Source: Apostichopus japonicus
Lineage: Eukaryota; Echinodermata; Holothuroidea; Aspidochirotida; Stichopodidae
Reading direction: 5' to 3'
Length of the DNA: 64,000 nt
Assembly (NCBI RefSeq): GCF_037975245.1
Contig: NC_092573.1
Span: 22,163,265-22,227,264, forward strand
The notes beneath the pieces were generated by a model. It was not told the DNA's origin. It made no database searches and saw only the letters and a list, made by a program, of their open reading frames with translations. The translations under genes and the position numbers were made by a program. Of the stretch, positions 11,732 to 24,400 are shown piece after piece. The first letter of the stretch is position 1; each line of letters begins with the position of its first letter.

Positions 11732-14700
11732 CTGCAGAGAAGGAAAATATGGCAAAGTAAAATATCAGGAATAAAAAATTAACAAATGACAACCGCTTGA
11801 GTTTACGGACAGAAACATTAAAATAATCATGAGAAATTTTTTATGATATTACACATTTTATCACTTTTGAAGGCCTCGCCTCTTAACTTGGATTAAAAGG
11901 GCCTTATACGGGCGTTCTACTTCGTTTTCTCGTTTTACTTTATTCGATCATAAACACGAAATAAATATGGCAGTTTTCAACAAATCCACCAGTTAATAAA
12001 TAAAAAAGCACACACAAATGCAAGGTTCGCCATTAAATGATGTCGGTTAGGTTATAGGATATACAGCACGGTAGATTTCACAGATACAATTAGATAAGAA
12101 GAAAATTAATGCCATGAGGGTTTTATAAGATTAACATCCCTGATAGAGACACTGACCCTAAAATCGTACAACAAGGCTTCATGGTGATCATGGATGAAGG
12201 CCTCTCGTGGATGAGCACCAAAGTGGCTAAATATGGGATTTATCTTTCTGTCGTCCTGAGGAAACTCAGCAGACCGTAGCAACCTATAGGAAGAGCAAAC
12301 AAGATTGGAAGGATGACCTGGGAATAATTTATCCTTTATGGCATCGCAAAAATGTTCATGGAAACCAAAGACAAAATTCAGAGTCTCCAAGCTGCTCAGG
12401 CGCGTAGCCAAGGGGGGGGGGCAAAGGGGGCGACGGCCCCCCCCTTGAGCATATTTTTTATGATATTGCTAGTAATTCCAAAATAAAAAATGCTTAGATA
12501 CAACTTACAAGGCCTGGGAAGTGCCATTTCTAGCGATCTGGGAGACCTTTTTGGCCAAATTTTCTTGAAACACTTCGCGCAAACTCATGGTGGCGCTACG
12601 CTTAGTTTGCCTACCAACTTCGTCCCTCCCTTGGCAAATTCCTGGCTACGCCCCTGAAACTGCTACACAAAATCTGAACACTAAGATAATTCCCTGACCT
12701 GTCCTAGTTTGCATAGAAAATCTTACTAAAACATTGGTATAAGGATCATATTGCTAAAGCTGGAAGAATGAGCTCGACTCGGCCTGTGTGGTTACAACGA
12801 CCCGACCCAGATGCTTGATGGAGACTACTACGTTGGGAAGTTATTTGCAAACTCAGGTTTGGTTGAAAATCTCCACACCTTAAATGCATTACAAATTAGA
12901 ACATCGCTCCAAAATGCCGATCAAAAGTGTAGCCAAGAAAGTTTACCCACACATGTACTAAATTTAAATATATTCTACTATTTATAAGACATCACTAACC
13001 AATTAAGCCGATCCCAAAGAATCCAGTCTCAAAATAGTTTTTCTCAAAAAATGTGTTGTTTTTATATTTGCAATCATTTGAAGTTTTTGATGAATTGCAA
13101 GCGGTTAATGTAAGTCTTGTCTGAGATGTAACATGTCCTACACAAACCATGAGGGGATGGGGGAGGTATTATAAACAGCAGAAGATGGTTTAAGCTAGGA
13201 GAACTATATCTCTGTGCTGAGCTTTAATACTTCCTCTTATTCAACAAGTCACATATAGCCATTAGTTGATAATGCATTGTACTCAGTCACCTAGTCCGAT
13301 TTGATTTTTTTTCTCCAGAAACTGAGCTTAAATTCTGCCAACCATCTGATGCCAGGCAACCAACATGACCCTAATTCTCTAATCTTATTAAGAGAAAATC
13401 CTACCTGCCACTGGACTCTGATAATATTACCTCCCCGCTGTCAAGAGCGCATATATGTTCAGTCGGGAGAAACGGGCTGAAGAAAACCATAGAAACAATG
13501 TTCATTATACTAACAGGAAATGCTGTATACTCCCTCCCCTTCACCTCCCCCCATGACTCATCTCCCCCTCCTAAACAACAACAATATAAACATTAATTCT
13601 GACACCTGTGGAAGTTATCACACTGATAAGCTCAAAAGTAGTTTTTATTCTTAGAATAGTCACAGCTCAAATACCCAATGCCACCTGAATGTTAGGAAAT
13701 GGTTTTTGCTTTAAAAATGTAAGGTGTGAGAATACATATTATTACAACCAGAGAGCAATTGATTCAATTTAGTCACTGTGCAACATTTCCTCTAAGGTCA
13801 TTATTTAATTCTGAATTTCTCCTTGTATTTTACCTCAGCATTCCAGTTTTATTATTCACTATGAAACTTAAAGATACACTTAATACAAAATGCTTTTTAA
13901 AATCAATGCTGCAAATGATAGTGGAATAATTGTGTGCTTTTGATCGTTACCAGCAATTAATTTGACAAAATGTTTCCAATATATGCTTTAATGATAAATA
14001 TGATCAATTTACCAAGGAGGAAATCTCACAAAACCTTTCATAATTTATGATTAATTTGTATGTATGATATTCTTGATGCAGATTCATGTACCTTACAGCT
14101 ACTGACGTAGGCCTGTGTTGAGTGTTGATGCTTTCAACGATTGTTACAGCAGTGACATCTCCATCCTCACAAAGATTGATTTTTACGAGGTGACACTGGT
14201 AATCCGTCCTGACTATACTGTATCCTCTACCTGAAGAAATAATCAGCCAAATTAGAAATAATCTACAAGAGCATTATCTTATCATTTCTCAAAGCCAGAA
14301 ATAATGTGAATATGTTGTTACGACGAGGAGAGAAGATATTGCAAAAACATGGAGACTCCAATGATAAGAATTGATGAGTTCTATACTTTCTACAGAAAAG
14401 TAAACACAAACCAAAAAATACTTACGACAGTCTGGGTAGGTCGTGCTCTCAATCTGTCGGATTACTCCCCCGAGTTTGACACGATGAGTCTCATTCTCTG
14501 GTTTGGCACTTAAGCGCACCCTTGAACCCTCAATGAAAGATGCAAGGGTTGTAACGGCTATTTAGGATAAGATCGATAAGGAAATATCCTCAAAAAACAA
14601 AACAAACAAACAAAAATATTCCCTGAAGAGGGTTTCTCAATAAGTAGTCTGTAGATCAAATCCAGCCTGTGAATAAACCCAGCCATCAATCTTACACTCA

Positions 14701-17700
14701 TTTGGGTATATAAGCCTTTCTTAAGGCCTTAGCTTTGAGCACTCTACAGTAACCTACCTTCCAAATGGCATAATCTAGGTATAGAGAGGTTTTTGTCTCT
14801 CTCTAGCAATTTTTCTCCAGCAAATGCTTCTTTCCAGCCCTCACTGAAAATAAACTTGAGAACCATTGGCCAAGAAGGAACAAGAAGTTCATGTTAAATC
14901 ATGTTGGTGTTCTAATATATGTAAGGATACTTAGAATGTCCATAGCTGCTCCACTTGGATAAAGCAGGATCCCAGCTACTTTGTCAGTGTTGGTCATGGC
15001 TGGCATGAAACTGAGGCAGCCTCCGTGGTACAAATGATTGGCATGCTGAAGATGATAAAGACAAATATTAATCATTATTAAAAATGTAAAGTTAAGTTGA
15101 AAATAATTGATTTCTCTCTTGCGAATCACTGAAAATATTCAAAGAGGGGAACCAGAAAGTGCTACATATGAATAGCACTTGAAACCATTAGTGTTTCACT
15201 AAGAGTTGAGATGACAGTTAAAGAGAAATGTAAAACATAAGAAATTAATTACACAGAAAATGAAGCAAAACAATCATCACAAAAATGCCCGAGAAAGAAC
15301 GGAAGTGAAGACATAGTGGGAATTGCTGTAGATGGAATGAGATTATAACTTTTACCGTATGAAGAGACTAAGCAGTTTTGACTGTCCAATAGAATCTTTT
15401 GCAAACAGAGCAAATGCAAATATTGTTTAGCAGGTGTTTACCATGATTTGTCTTGTGGTAAGCCATGAAAATCAAACTTTTGTTATATGTGAAGATACTG
15501 TTTTCAACGATAAGATTATGTTTGAGGCTGATAACACTGGATAAAGAAATGGGGAGAATATTCTTACAGTACTGGAATACGTAAAACTTTATTTTTTACC
15601 ACAAGGGATGAACATGTTTTTGTGGAAATTTTTCTTTGGCCTATTCTTTAGAATGCCTACAATAAATATTGTGAATCAAAGACTGTGCAGAAAAATGTTG
15701 CTTTTCAATTTCAACCAGTGCCTCACTTTGTCATGATACTGTAAAACAACATTCCCTCAATGCATTACAATCCATCTATTTAAGTATACACTTAACTTAA
15801 ACTAATTAACTTCTCAATACCCTTCCAAAACCATTTCTATTTGCAATTAAACACAGTATTCAAGTTAATACAATTAAAGTGTCATCCTTTTCTTTTTGGC
15901 AATTAAACTGCACCAACTCATGCTATCATTGTTGCTAAAGTTCACATCTGTTTCCTTGTTTCCACACATGTCATCTCAATTTCTTAAATCCTTGCTGCAA
16001 GTCCAACCCTTTTTGTTATTAACTCTGTTATCTACTCACCGTTTCCGTGCCCTTGTACTCCATCTCTTCGTGTAGTTCGTTCATGATGAGGTCTCTTGAG
16101 CATCCCAGATAGAGGACGTCATCATACTTCTTAAATACATCTGTGCTATCCTGTTCGAAAACAGAAACGCATGGAAAAAGAAGGAACCAGGTCAAGAAAA
16201 GGAGACATATAAATAATTTTGGATCGAAGGTGGGTGGGCCATGATGGAGAGGACAAAAATGAAAAAAAAAACAGGTGATATCCATCAGTAAATTAAACTC
16301 TCTCATCCTATGTATATTGAATGAATACGCTACTTAAATTAGGTGACCATACCTCACAATTGTCATCTTCCAGATATTCCAGTTTAAAAAATCTAGAATG
16401 ACATATAAAAGTTGAATCATCTACATATTTGCCACTTGGACTCGACGTTTATCTGTGACTGTCCCCGTAATGATCCGTCTTTGATAGTCGCAGAGTCAAA
16501 AAAAGAGCATATAGTTGACTAAAGAAGTTCATATTTGACGCTTGGACAGGACATGTATCGAAGACTGGCCCTGTAATGATCTGTCTTTGATAGTCGCAGA
16601 GTCAAACATAGAGTATATATTTGACTAGAGAGAGTTAGTCATGTTTAAATATTGCAATGACCTTGCACAGAGCTACTTACTCTTCTATAAGCATTCCAGT
16701 CGCCGAACAACGAGGTGTCAGCGATGGGTCCGAACACGAGCGATGGGTAGGACTTACATAGGTGCTCAAACTGTATGGAAAAAATAGATACTGAATCATT
16801 TTTAAGATGTAGAAAATAACATTCCTCCTGCATCAGGGCGGCATGAATGGTAGAAACACATTACAAATGTAAGGATATTTTTGTTGAGGGGGTGGGGGAG
16901 GAGGGGAAAGGATTTAAGTTGCCCTTTCGTCATAGAATAGAGAGATAGAACAGCCAGATACAGGTATAAACTGATCCATATTATTATGGCTTTCTTCAGC
17001 AGAGCTTAATACAATGCTTTTTTTATTATGATGTTATCCTCAGACCATTTTAACCAAAGTACTTTACTACCATTACATTTACTTCTACATTTAGTGCAAT
17101 ATTACATATCTAAAAGGCTCTAAATGTCCAACACAGAGGTCATTAAACTTGTGTAACACAGTTTCTCTGAAGATAAAATTATGCAGAGTGAAAGTATACA
17201 ACGTGCCTTGCAATTCTCTGAAGAACAAAATAACAGGCGGTGTGTCTGACTATACATTCAACAAAGAAAAGGAAGTTCAGATGAGCCAGGGCATGCGAAT
17301 CTTAAAAAGCCTTTTGTTACCCCAAGCAAAGTACTTCAAACTTTAATATAAATCTAGTGATAAGTGGGTGATGGAAATGGGGGGGGGGGGTTGGGATGAC
17401 ACCACAGCCATTTATTTTACTTTTTAGTTTAAACTATGAATGTTATTTGTTGAAGAAAAGATGCAGTCACCATGAACCACACAAAATAATACATAGAAAG
17501 AATATTACAAGTATCACGTATACATACATACATTATAAATCAAAACAACACATAGTGTAGCTTGTTTAAAGGCATTGAAGACTCGCCCCAAAGAGTGTGC
17601 CACCATCTTTAAAAAGTTAACTTTCCGTTGCTTGCAAGTGAAGTTTTTCTCTTGTCGCTACAAAATGCAGACAGTAATGAAACGTGATACCTTGTTATCT

Positions 17701-18785
17701 TTAGCTGGATCTGAGATATCCATCGCTGTATCGTTTGTACACTGTGCTGTGGGTATTGACCGCAGCTGTATGCACTGACTGTACACTAGTGTCTAATTAC
17801 TGAAGGTAGCAAGCTGTGTGTGTATTTTCTGGGATCGATGGTGGTGTCTAACACTTCTGTTACACCTCATTCGAAACTAGGTCAGATTACCGGCATTAGA
17901 CATTTCTTTTTTGCACGAGTCTTCACACCCTTTAATACATCCTACAGCTTCACTCCTATGGGTTTCTGCTAGTGTTACCCTCGTCAAGTTTCTTACCTGA
18001 TCTATGGTCCGTAGGTGAGCCCCTTTCTTGAATATATCCGGTAATGTCATCATATAACCAGGTCTGTAGGCTAAAAGACAAAATACTCCCTTTAAATTAA
18101 AAAAAAAAATTGTATTTGGAATAAAAACAGGATAGATATTAAAGGTATCCATATGGAATATCAGGACGCAACAGAATATAAAAAGATATGCTACATGTGC
18201 AGTATTTTCAATTGGTATAATTAACAACAGTAGAAATAAATTAATTGACGACAAGACTATTCATGTAGCAAGTATCAGGTCAGGTTTTTCTTTGAAACTT
18301 CTGCTCTTAATAAATTCTAGGGGAATGGGATGATAACGACTTCCATTACTGTGTGTTATGTTATATTACACAACACGTGGCCAAAAAAATAAATGGGTAA
18401 TAAAATGTTAAAGTCATTTTTAACTGACATGTAACACAGTATAGTATATGAGCAAGTAAACACAGCAATATCTACACCCTAGTTGATAGAGTATCTGAAA
18501 CCCTTCACAGAATTCACTAAAACAGAAATATTGAAATATTTAAGATCTGTCTGTTCTTTCTATAAGGAATAAAATACCTTCATTTGGTGGTAACAAAGGA
18601 ACAGAAGGTTCTGTGGCGATCAGAATTTTCTTGGGGTCATTCCTTGGGTTCTCAAACCTAAAACTGATATCCGTAGCAGTCTTCGTTATGTCGACCATTT
18701 TGTACATGCCTAAATCTCCCACAAAACATGCCTCGTTTTCAAACTGAGACAGATTTTCGGGAAAGTGGCACTTTGCATTCGCCAT
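6262..18785 (-). CDS. TAF1C: TATA box-binding protein-associated factor RNA polymerase I subunit C (TAF1C), complete, 16 coding exons
   Basis: In the family this is the large SL1/TIF-IB subunit that, with TBP, places RNA polymerase I on rDNA promoters in the nucleolus. Exons: 18785-18578, 18070-17997, 16770-16681, 16150-16040, 15045-14931, 14557-14426, 14230-14092, 13476-13405, 12283-12157, 11731-11567, 11043-10908, 10372-10315, 9119-8981, 8397-8211, 7632-7166, 6495-6262. They total 2454 bp (817 aa; human about 869), with every junction in phase. Signatures shared with vertebrate TAF1C include LLYPSGAAMD (exon 5), RTDYQCHLVK (exon 7), VSPFLP (7/8), NPKLWERL (13), and a basic tail ending in IGF. 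The start sits in a strong ACCACCATGG context. TTTCAG just upstream suggests a non-coding first exon. It is divergent from TIPIN. Confidence 0.9.
6558..6597. repeat. (TA)n microsatellite
   Basis: About 20 uninterrupted TA dinucleotides in TAF1C intron 15. The region is likely length-polymorphic. Confidence 0.95.
8724..8813. promoter_or_regulatory. Tandem array of four X-box-like (RFX) motifs, 24-bp period
   Basis: GTCTCCATGGCAAC occurs four times, at 8726, 8750, 8774 and 8798. Each fits the published X-box form GTHNYYATRRNAAC bound by RFX factors. Each 24-bp unit also holds the small palindrome CTCCATG/CATGGAG. The array lies in TAF1C intron 13. The motif match is seen in the sequence; RFX binding is inference, and it may simply be a minisatellite whose unit resembles an X-box. 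Confidence 0.55.
9485..9884. mobile_element. Non-autonomous hAT-type element, 400 bp
   Basis: Terminal inverted repeats CAGGGTTGTCCAACC (left) and GGTTGGACAACCCTG (right) are exact. They are flanked by a perfect 8-bp target-site duplication, GTGTACAG, at 9477-9484 and 9885-9892. An 8-bp duplication and CAGGG ends are hallmarks of hAT transposons. The interior has a GCGGGCCGG-rich right side and no transposase frame. It sits in TAF1C intron 12. Confidence 0.9.
12157..18785 (-). CDS. TAF1C: TAF1C exons 1-9: N-terminal half, residues 1-356
   Basis: Exon 1 encodes residues 1-69. Exons 2-5 (to about 199) cover the conserved region with FGPIADTSLFGDW, LGCSRDLIMNELHEEM and the GILLYPSGAAMD motif. 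Exons 6-9 begin the WD-like propeller strands (RLSAKPENETHRVKLGG, RTDYQCHLVK, HICALDSGEVILSE, FGAHPREAFIHDH), each aligning with the human repeat order as I remember it. Exon 7 ends at AG|GTACAT rather than the nearby GTAAGG, because only that choice keeps phase with exon 8. Intron 8 carries a 260-bp hAT-type MITE at 12397-12656, whose nearer end is 113 bp from the exon 9 acceptor. Confidence 0.85.
12397..12656. mobile_element. hAT-type MITE, 260 bp
   Basis: The left end CAGGCGCGTAGCCAAGG pairs with the right end TTCCTGGCTACGCCCCTG. Flanks AAGCTGCT (12389-12396) and AAACTGCT (12657-12664) form an 8-bp target duplication with one mismatch. The interior starts with a G run and opposed C run and has no transposase frame. 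It lies in TAF1C intron 8. Confidence 0.85.
16420..16634. repeat. Tandem duplication, about 106-bp period, in TAF1C intron 3
   Basis: Two diverged copies share GTAATGATC(C/T)GTCTTTGA and GATAGTCGCAGAGTCAAA, beginning at 16483 and 16589 for the latter. There is no coding potential in frame with flanking exons. The right edge is about 46 bp from exon 3. Confidence 0.75.
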
Positions 18786-18870
18786 GGTGGTCCTCTTAAC
18801 TCGAAATTTTTATATCCTGAAAGTAACAAGAGAGTAAAAACTTATGTTTTAGAAAAGTACAGGCTACTGC

Positions 18871-19305
18871 ATGAGAACAAAACTCAACATTGTAGGTCTT
18901 GATGCTCCCGAAGTCACTTTGGAAAAGTTTGAATGTACGCTCAAACACAAACAGCGGAGGTACAAGTTCTACGCTGATCAAAGAAGAAATGTAACGACGG
19001 CTAGGTTCCAAGAGGGGGACTGGGTGCAAATGAAAGACCCTAGGTTGATTCAAAAGGGTTCCAAAAGTTACATTAACCCAATCCAAATTACAAAGAAAAT
19101 GAGCGCTTATACTTTTCAAATGTCTGACAGGAGAAAGTGGAATGTATCTAACTTGGTTAAGTGTGACCCACTAGATCTGACTACAAGTTTTCATTTCAAA
19201 GTAAAAAGTGAAGAAAGCAGTGATGAGTTTGACCAATCAACTTTGGGTCTAGGTCAAAGGATAAAAGTATGTCCAAAATCGCATAAAGATTATGTAATGT
19301 ATTGA
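18871..19305 (+). mobile_element. Ty3/Gypsy-type retrotransposon pol remnant (integrase C-terminal tail)
   Basis: A 144-codon open frame resembles the end of Ty3/Gypsy pol downstream of the integrase core. It has a basic RRYKFYADQRR segment, then FQEGDWVQMKDP and an RKWNVSNLVKCDP block typical of the integrase C-terminal domain. The catalytic core, RT and gag are absent. The frame is intact through this tail to the stop, so the insertion may be relatively young, or only this part was captured. It is antisense to TAF1C and starts 85 bp upstream of its ATG, so it may lie in a 5' UTR intron or the promoter. Confidence 0.75.
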
Positions 19306-19561
19306 TTTTACTCAGAATATGTGATATCGTGATACTCATTTAATGCATGCAAATTGATGCAAATCAAGGACTCTAAGGTATGGATACATCAATTGTGTTT
19401 CTACTTTCTTATGTTATGGTGAACGTGTGTATAGCCTGCGAGCCTGTATAAAGAAATAAAGTCAGTTTGAGATGGCACGATAAACTATTCAGTTTGTCTC
19501 TACTTCACTGCTGGTCATCACAATTACCTCTTAAAGTCTCACATGCACAGGACAATCCACC
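19306..19561 (+). mobile_element. Probable 3' LTR or 3' end following the Gypsy-type remnant
   Basis: After the pol stop comes a segment with AATAAAG (about 19456), as in an LTR R region, ending near CTGGTCATCACA at about 19510-19525. Then come sequences reminiscent of LTR/primer-site borders. No partner LTR is visible, so boundaries are approximate. Confidence 0.35.
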
Positions 19562-21444
19562 CCATCTCCGACCCTAAAATGTGAAAGCAACTTGAACTTT
19601 AAAGTTTGATACAGGGGCCAACTTTAATAACAGGGTCTTAAAATACTTTTCTAACTGTCCCAATGGAAATTTAAAACAACTAACACTCGCTTACAACATA
19701 ATTCAATAAGTGTGACTACTCATTCATGGCCAAGTATATTGAAGACTGATCCACGGAAGTAATTGTACTTGGCATAGGCCTACATTGTATATGTACTTAT
19801 ACATACTTTTGTGGGTCTAACGTTCAAGCCCTGAAAGACAGTTCAATTAAGGCCTAGTGGAGGCCATCATATAGACCAGTTACTACAATACTTCTTATCA
19901 AATCTTATATTGACGAATATTACAAGTAAATGGTCCTGTCCAAGTAAGTACGGACAGCAGACAACGTTCTCTCTTTCCGACGTCTAAGTGCCAGTGGTTT
20001 GTGACTCCATACACCTGGTTATTATTAAAATGCTGGAATGGCGTGGCATGGCATGGCATGGCCTTCAACATGGTTGAACAAAGTTTGAGTGTTTAGAAAT
20101 AAACAAGATTCTTTAAATGTCTGTCCCACGTTGAAAAAAACATCATCTTGAACTCATTTTAAGAGCTATTTGGACCACAATGTTTTATCTACAATGTATC
20201 TTACTGTGTTAGAATTATAATGAATTTTGACTTGCTATTCTCAAATATGGTTGTTGACACCATCGCACGAAACCCATGAAATTTAACTTAAGAATTTTCA
20301 CGTTAGAGTATTGCGCAATCAACTGAAAGGTAGCACGAAAGCATTATTACTTGCTAAGAGAATATTAAAGTCTTTTTAAGACAAGAACACTTATTTTGCT
20401 GTGTGATATTTGTGTTATTAAGAGCATAAAATTTGCCTCCTGTGAATAACATGGGTTTTTTGTTAATATCATTTCTCCAATTGTGTCCAAACAGATCATA
20501 AACGAGGAGACATCCGAGAGTTATTTTGCCTTCAAGTTCCAGGACATATTTACTGCTTCAGTTGTCGAGTGACGTCATTTCACAGGGTTTTGATCATCTG
20601 GCGGGAATGCACATATTGTAGACTTCCTTGGCAGTATTACTCTTAGAAACTTAGTTTTGATAAGTGGAGAAGTGGTCGTTATTTAGGCACAACTGAGTTT
20701 CAGGACTACATTTTGACATAGGCATATGATACGTAAACCACAGTCCGGAATCAATTATAAGCATATCTTAGTTTTGGTAAGTATGGTTATGCTGATTGAC
20801 TTCATTACGTTCTCCCTTAAATATGTAGGCTTACTTGGCCTAGGCTGTATTACTATTGTTATAGTGTTATCATTGTTAAATAACATTGACAATGAGCTTC
20901 ATACATAGTAACACCTAGTTACCTAAGTAATAGTCATTTACTAAACGTAACCGTCTCTGCCGACTGGCTTACTGTAACTTACCACAAAGGCTACATAAAT
21001 CAGGACACGTCTCATTTGTCTGAGGATATAGGTAGATTAATATGCACACTATACATTTATTTGGGGTTTTGAGGGGGAATTAATAATGAGGGTTACTGTT
21101 ATAAACAGGAACATTGCCTAAGCCTAGCCTTGGTCAAAATGTGTGGGACAAGGAGCATGTCTTCTCTCTCACCTGCTGGGATGCCACTTTCCCTGCCACT
21201 TACAATTTTGTAGAAAGCTTGTAGGCAATGATATCTAGTACTTTGTGTTTTGAGACAACTTGACAATAAAAAATCCCAAAGTAAAAACATTCCAACCAAT
21301 CTCTCATCTAATCATGTAATTACTGGCAATCTGATGGGCAGGATTAATTTTTAAAATGTTAAGAGTTTTGTCAAAACCAAGTACTTTTTCTATAGAGTCA
21401 AATGGTTATTTCTTTGGCATCTCAATTATACATCCCTTAGAGCA
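19562..21444. other. TAF1C-TIPIN divergent intergenic / 5' UTR region
   Basis: No coding exon seen. CCCTTAG at 21434-21440 is an acceptor four bases before the TIPIN ATG, so at least one TIPIN leader exon should lie in this stretch. TAF1C likewise has TTTCAG about 32 bases upstream of its ATG. A GGCATGGCATGGCATGG mini-repeat lies near 20043-20062. A 60-codon hydrophobic frame at 20726-20908 looks like chance. Confidence 0.45.
20570..20607. promoter_or_regulatory. Candidate shared promoter: palindromic CRE and E2F-like site
   Basis: TGACGTCA (20570-20577) is a perfect cAMP-response/ATF palindrome. GGCGGGAA (20600-20607) matches the E2F core. Both lie between the divergent TAF1C and TIPIN starts. 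E2F control is typical of replication genes such as TIPIN. Sites are seen; use is inferred, with no transcript start visible. Confidence 0.35.
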
Positions 21445-24400
21445 ATGGCATCCATTAACCTTCAAGATGATGCCCTTATGGAGCAAGATTACTATGGTGA
21501 TGACTCTGATGAAGAAGTACCAGAGATGCCCCCAATGATTGAGCCTCTTTCTCCTCTCGCCAGGTACAATGAATCAGCTGGAAATGAGGCCAGTACAGGA
21601 GGTAAGCTTTTAACTGTCGGGTAAATTTCAGATCAAATCCAGCTCAATTTTGTCACCTGTTTTGAAGTTGACCAAGTGGATCTCAAAACTTTACGATTCA
21701 TAAAGCTGCTGGCTGGTTTGCTGTTTCTTTCTGAGATCAAAACAAGCTGTTATTACTTGGTAATCAGCCATGCCCTTTGCCTGTGGGTCAGAAAGAATTG
21801 TGCCAAAGAATACAAACTCTGAAGGAAAAATCCCTAAAATTGGCATATCATGTTAAGCTAAGTGATTAATTTGTATCTATGCCTTTCTTTGCTTCATTTT
21901 AAAATATTAGCAGAAAATGTGCCTTAAATATTAAATTGCGTATTAAAGCTGTATTAAACATCGGAGTCTATCTATTTGAGATGAAAAAAGGGAAGGTAAT
22001 ATACCTGAAAATGTTACTGTAGTCAACTATAACATCCAGTAATGATGGCCAAAAACTTAATATGTGTGAACATATGGTAGACTTTACATCCCAACATGTA
22101 ATGACTTGTGCATCACTATTCATATTGGCTCTAATTATTGTATGCACAAAACTTATATACATGGCTGGGCAAAGTGAACGGACATATAGCAATTTAATAT
22201 TCTTTGAGAGGGAGAGAAAAACGTGTAATTTGCGTACACATTGGTTACTGGTAATTTAATATTATTTTCTTTAGATATGCGTATATTCATCAGGCCTCAA
22301 AATGCAGGAATATATACTTGTTAAATGCCCATAGACTTGACTGTTAATTGGTAGACAAAAAACACTTGCATTTATCTGCCAGTAAACATTAACACATGGT
22401 AAATCAGTAAACAATCCTCAATCAATTAATACCATGATTTCCATATCTAACATTTAAGCCATATATTAAGTAGCTTTTTATTAGCAAGTATCACTGGACT
22501 GCTCTCAAAAATATTTTACAGTATAAACTGATACGCATTGTATGTTAGGAAAATACCAGTGGGTACTGCATACAGGTATTAGGCATAGCCATTCGATTTT
22601 TTAAGCACTGAAAGTTTAGTGCCTGTGCTCATAAACGTGCTCCCTGCTTTATTTTGCTTTTTGTAACTCCTTGCTACAGGTGCTCTGGATGGGTTGTTGG
22701 GAGAACCAGATACTGAGACAACTGGTGATGTGAAACCCAGGAGGTTGGTCAAACGGAAACCTCAACCAAAACTTGACGAACAGTTGTAAGTCACTACTCT
22801 TTGAGAGACTGCACTTGAAATATATAAGATACATCTTGCTGCTAGCTGGGTACATTCTACTAGCTTTAGTTTGACATATTTACATATCACATTTACTGTT
22901 AAAAGTTTTGCTGATATCAGCATATATATTCCATATGTAAGTCTAGAAAGAGTCATCTTTGGGAATTATTTGGTAAGTGGCAAAATGCATTTGAAAAGCA
23001 ATATTTGTTCAATTCAAATCATTTATGTTCTTTCAGAAGTACTCTATTGTTCAAATTTTGTTTTGATAGCTCTACAGTATTTGCTATTTGAACGCACTGC
23101 TTATCATTTTGCAATGCGATCTCCCAGAAAATGAATCTGTGTTTGTTTCGGAAGCATTGCAGTCATGTTCACAACACATTTGTAATTTTGTGGTCCCTGT
23201 AATATTTTAAAGTACAGTAGTATTGTTTCTAATTTTTTCCAGATTAACAGGGCCGAGAGGTCTGCCTAGTCTTGAGAAGCACTTTGAGAGAGTAAAGTTC
23301 AAAGGTAAATGCCATGAGGTTGGGGATCTGAATATCTTGATGGTAGAAATGGAACATTGGCTGAACAGACTATATCCAAAGTTAACAATGAGAGAAATGA
23401 TAACAAAGATGGAAAAAATGGGTAAAAAACAGAAAGTGAAGGTAAGACAATAAAACTTTTGTAATGAAGTTTTGTGATGAAGTGGATGTCAAAGTCTATT
23501 TCTAATGTTCAAATTTCACTTTCCATTGCTGTTGTGAAAGAGATCTTTGCATATTCATAAAATTTACTTCCACCAACCCCATGGAATCATAACGATGATT
23601 ACAGAATGTTTTCCCTGGCGATTTTAATCTTCCATAAAATTGTTTCCTCAGATACTTCAAAGATTTAGAAGGTAATCTCAAACTTGGTTTACACTCTGAT
23701 GTGTAATCAGCAAATGTTGTGTTTGTGTGTGCATCATTTGTACCTGCAAGTTCAGCTTGAACATCTTCACTCAGATTTTTGATTGGTTCCATTCAGGAAA
23801 AATGTCATGGTTCTAAATAGAACATTTGAGAGAATTGAAAAGTAAGGGGCCTTCAAAAATTACCATTTGTAATATTCTTGTTAATTGTCCTTGAAATGTA
23901 ATTCGTTTGAAATGTCTTCTTTAAGTTGTCTTTTTTCTTTTCATTTAGAAATATCATCTTTATTTTCTTGATAAGTGGAAAAATAATTTGTACAACAAAT
24001 TACGATAACAAAGTAAACCATTTTCAGCTCAGTTACCATGGTAACATCACTAACTTCTGCTGTTACCCAGATGTATTCATATAATGTCGTTCTAAAAATT
24101 GATCTCCACAATGCTTAATGCTCTTAGGATATGGTTTACACCTACACGTGCAGAAAATTTTTGAGCAAGTTTGGGTCAGTAATTTTTCACTTTTGCCACC
24201 GTAGCATACCGTTAAGGTCATACAATTTATTGGCCTTTCTTGATGAAAGTGCTGTAGACATTGGATACTAACATAGAGCTACTTCCATTGAAATTAAACT
24301 TTCCATTATCCTGGTTTAAACTTTTCTCACCAATAATTGTCATTATTCTTCTTTATATATCTTATAGACATGTGTATCAAAGATTAGATTGGACATGCCC

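Noticed and set aside
20726-20908. 60-codon hydrophobic frame as a small membrane protein
   Set aside because: AT-rich, no homology I recognise, in the TAF1C-TIPIN interval with no splice or promoter support.
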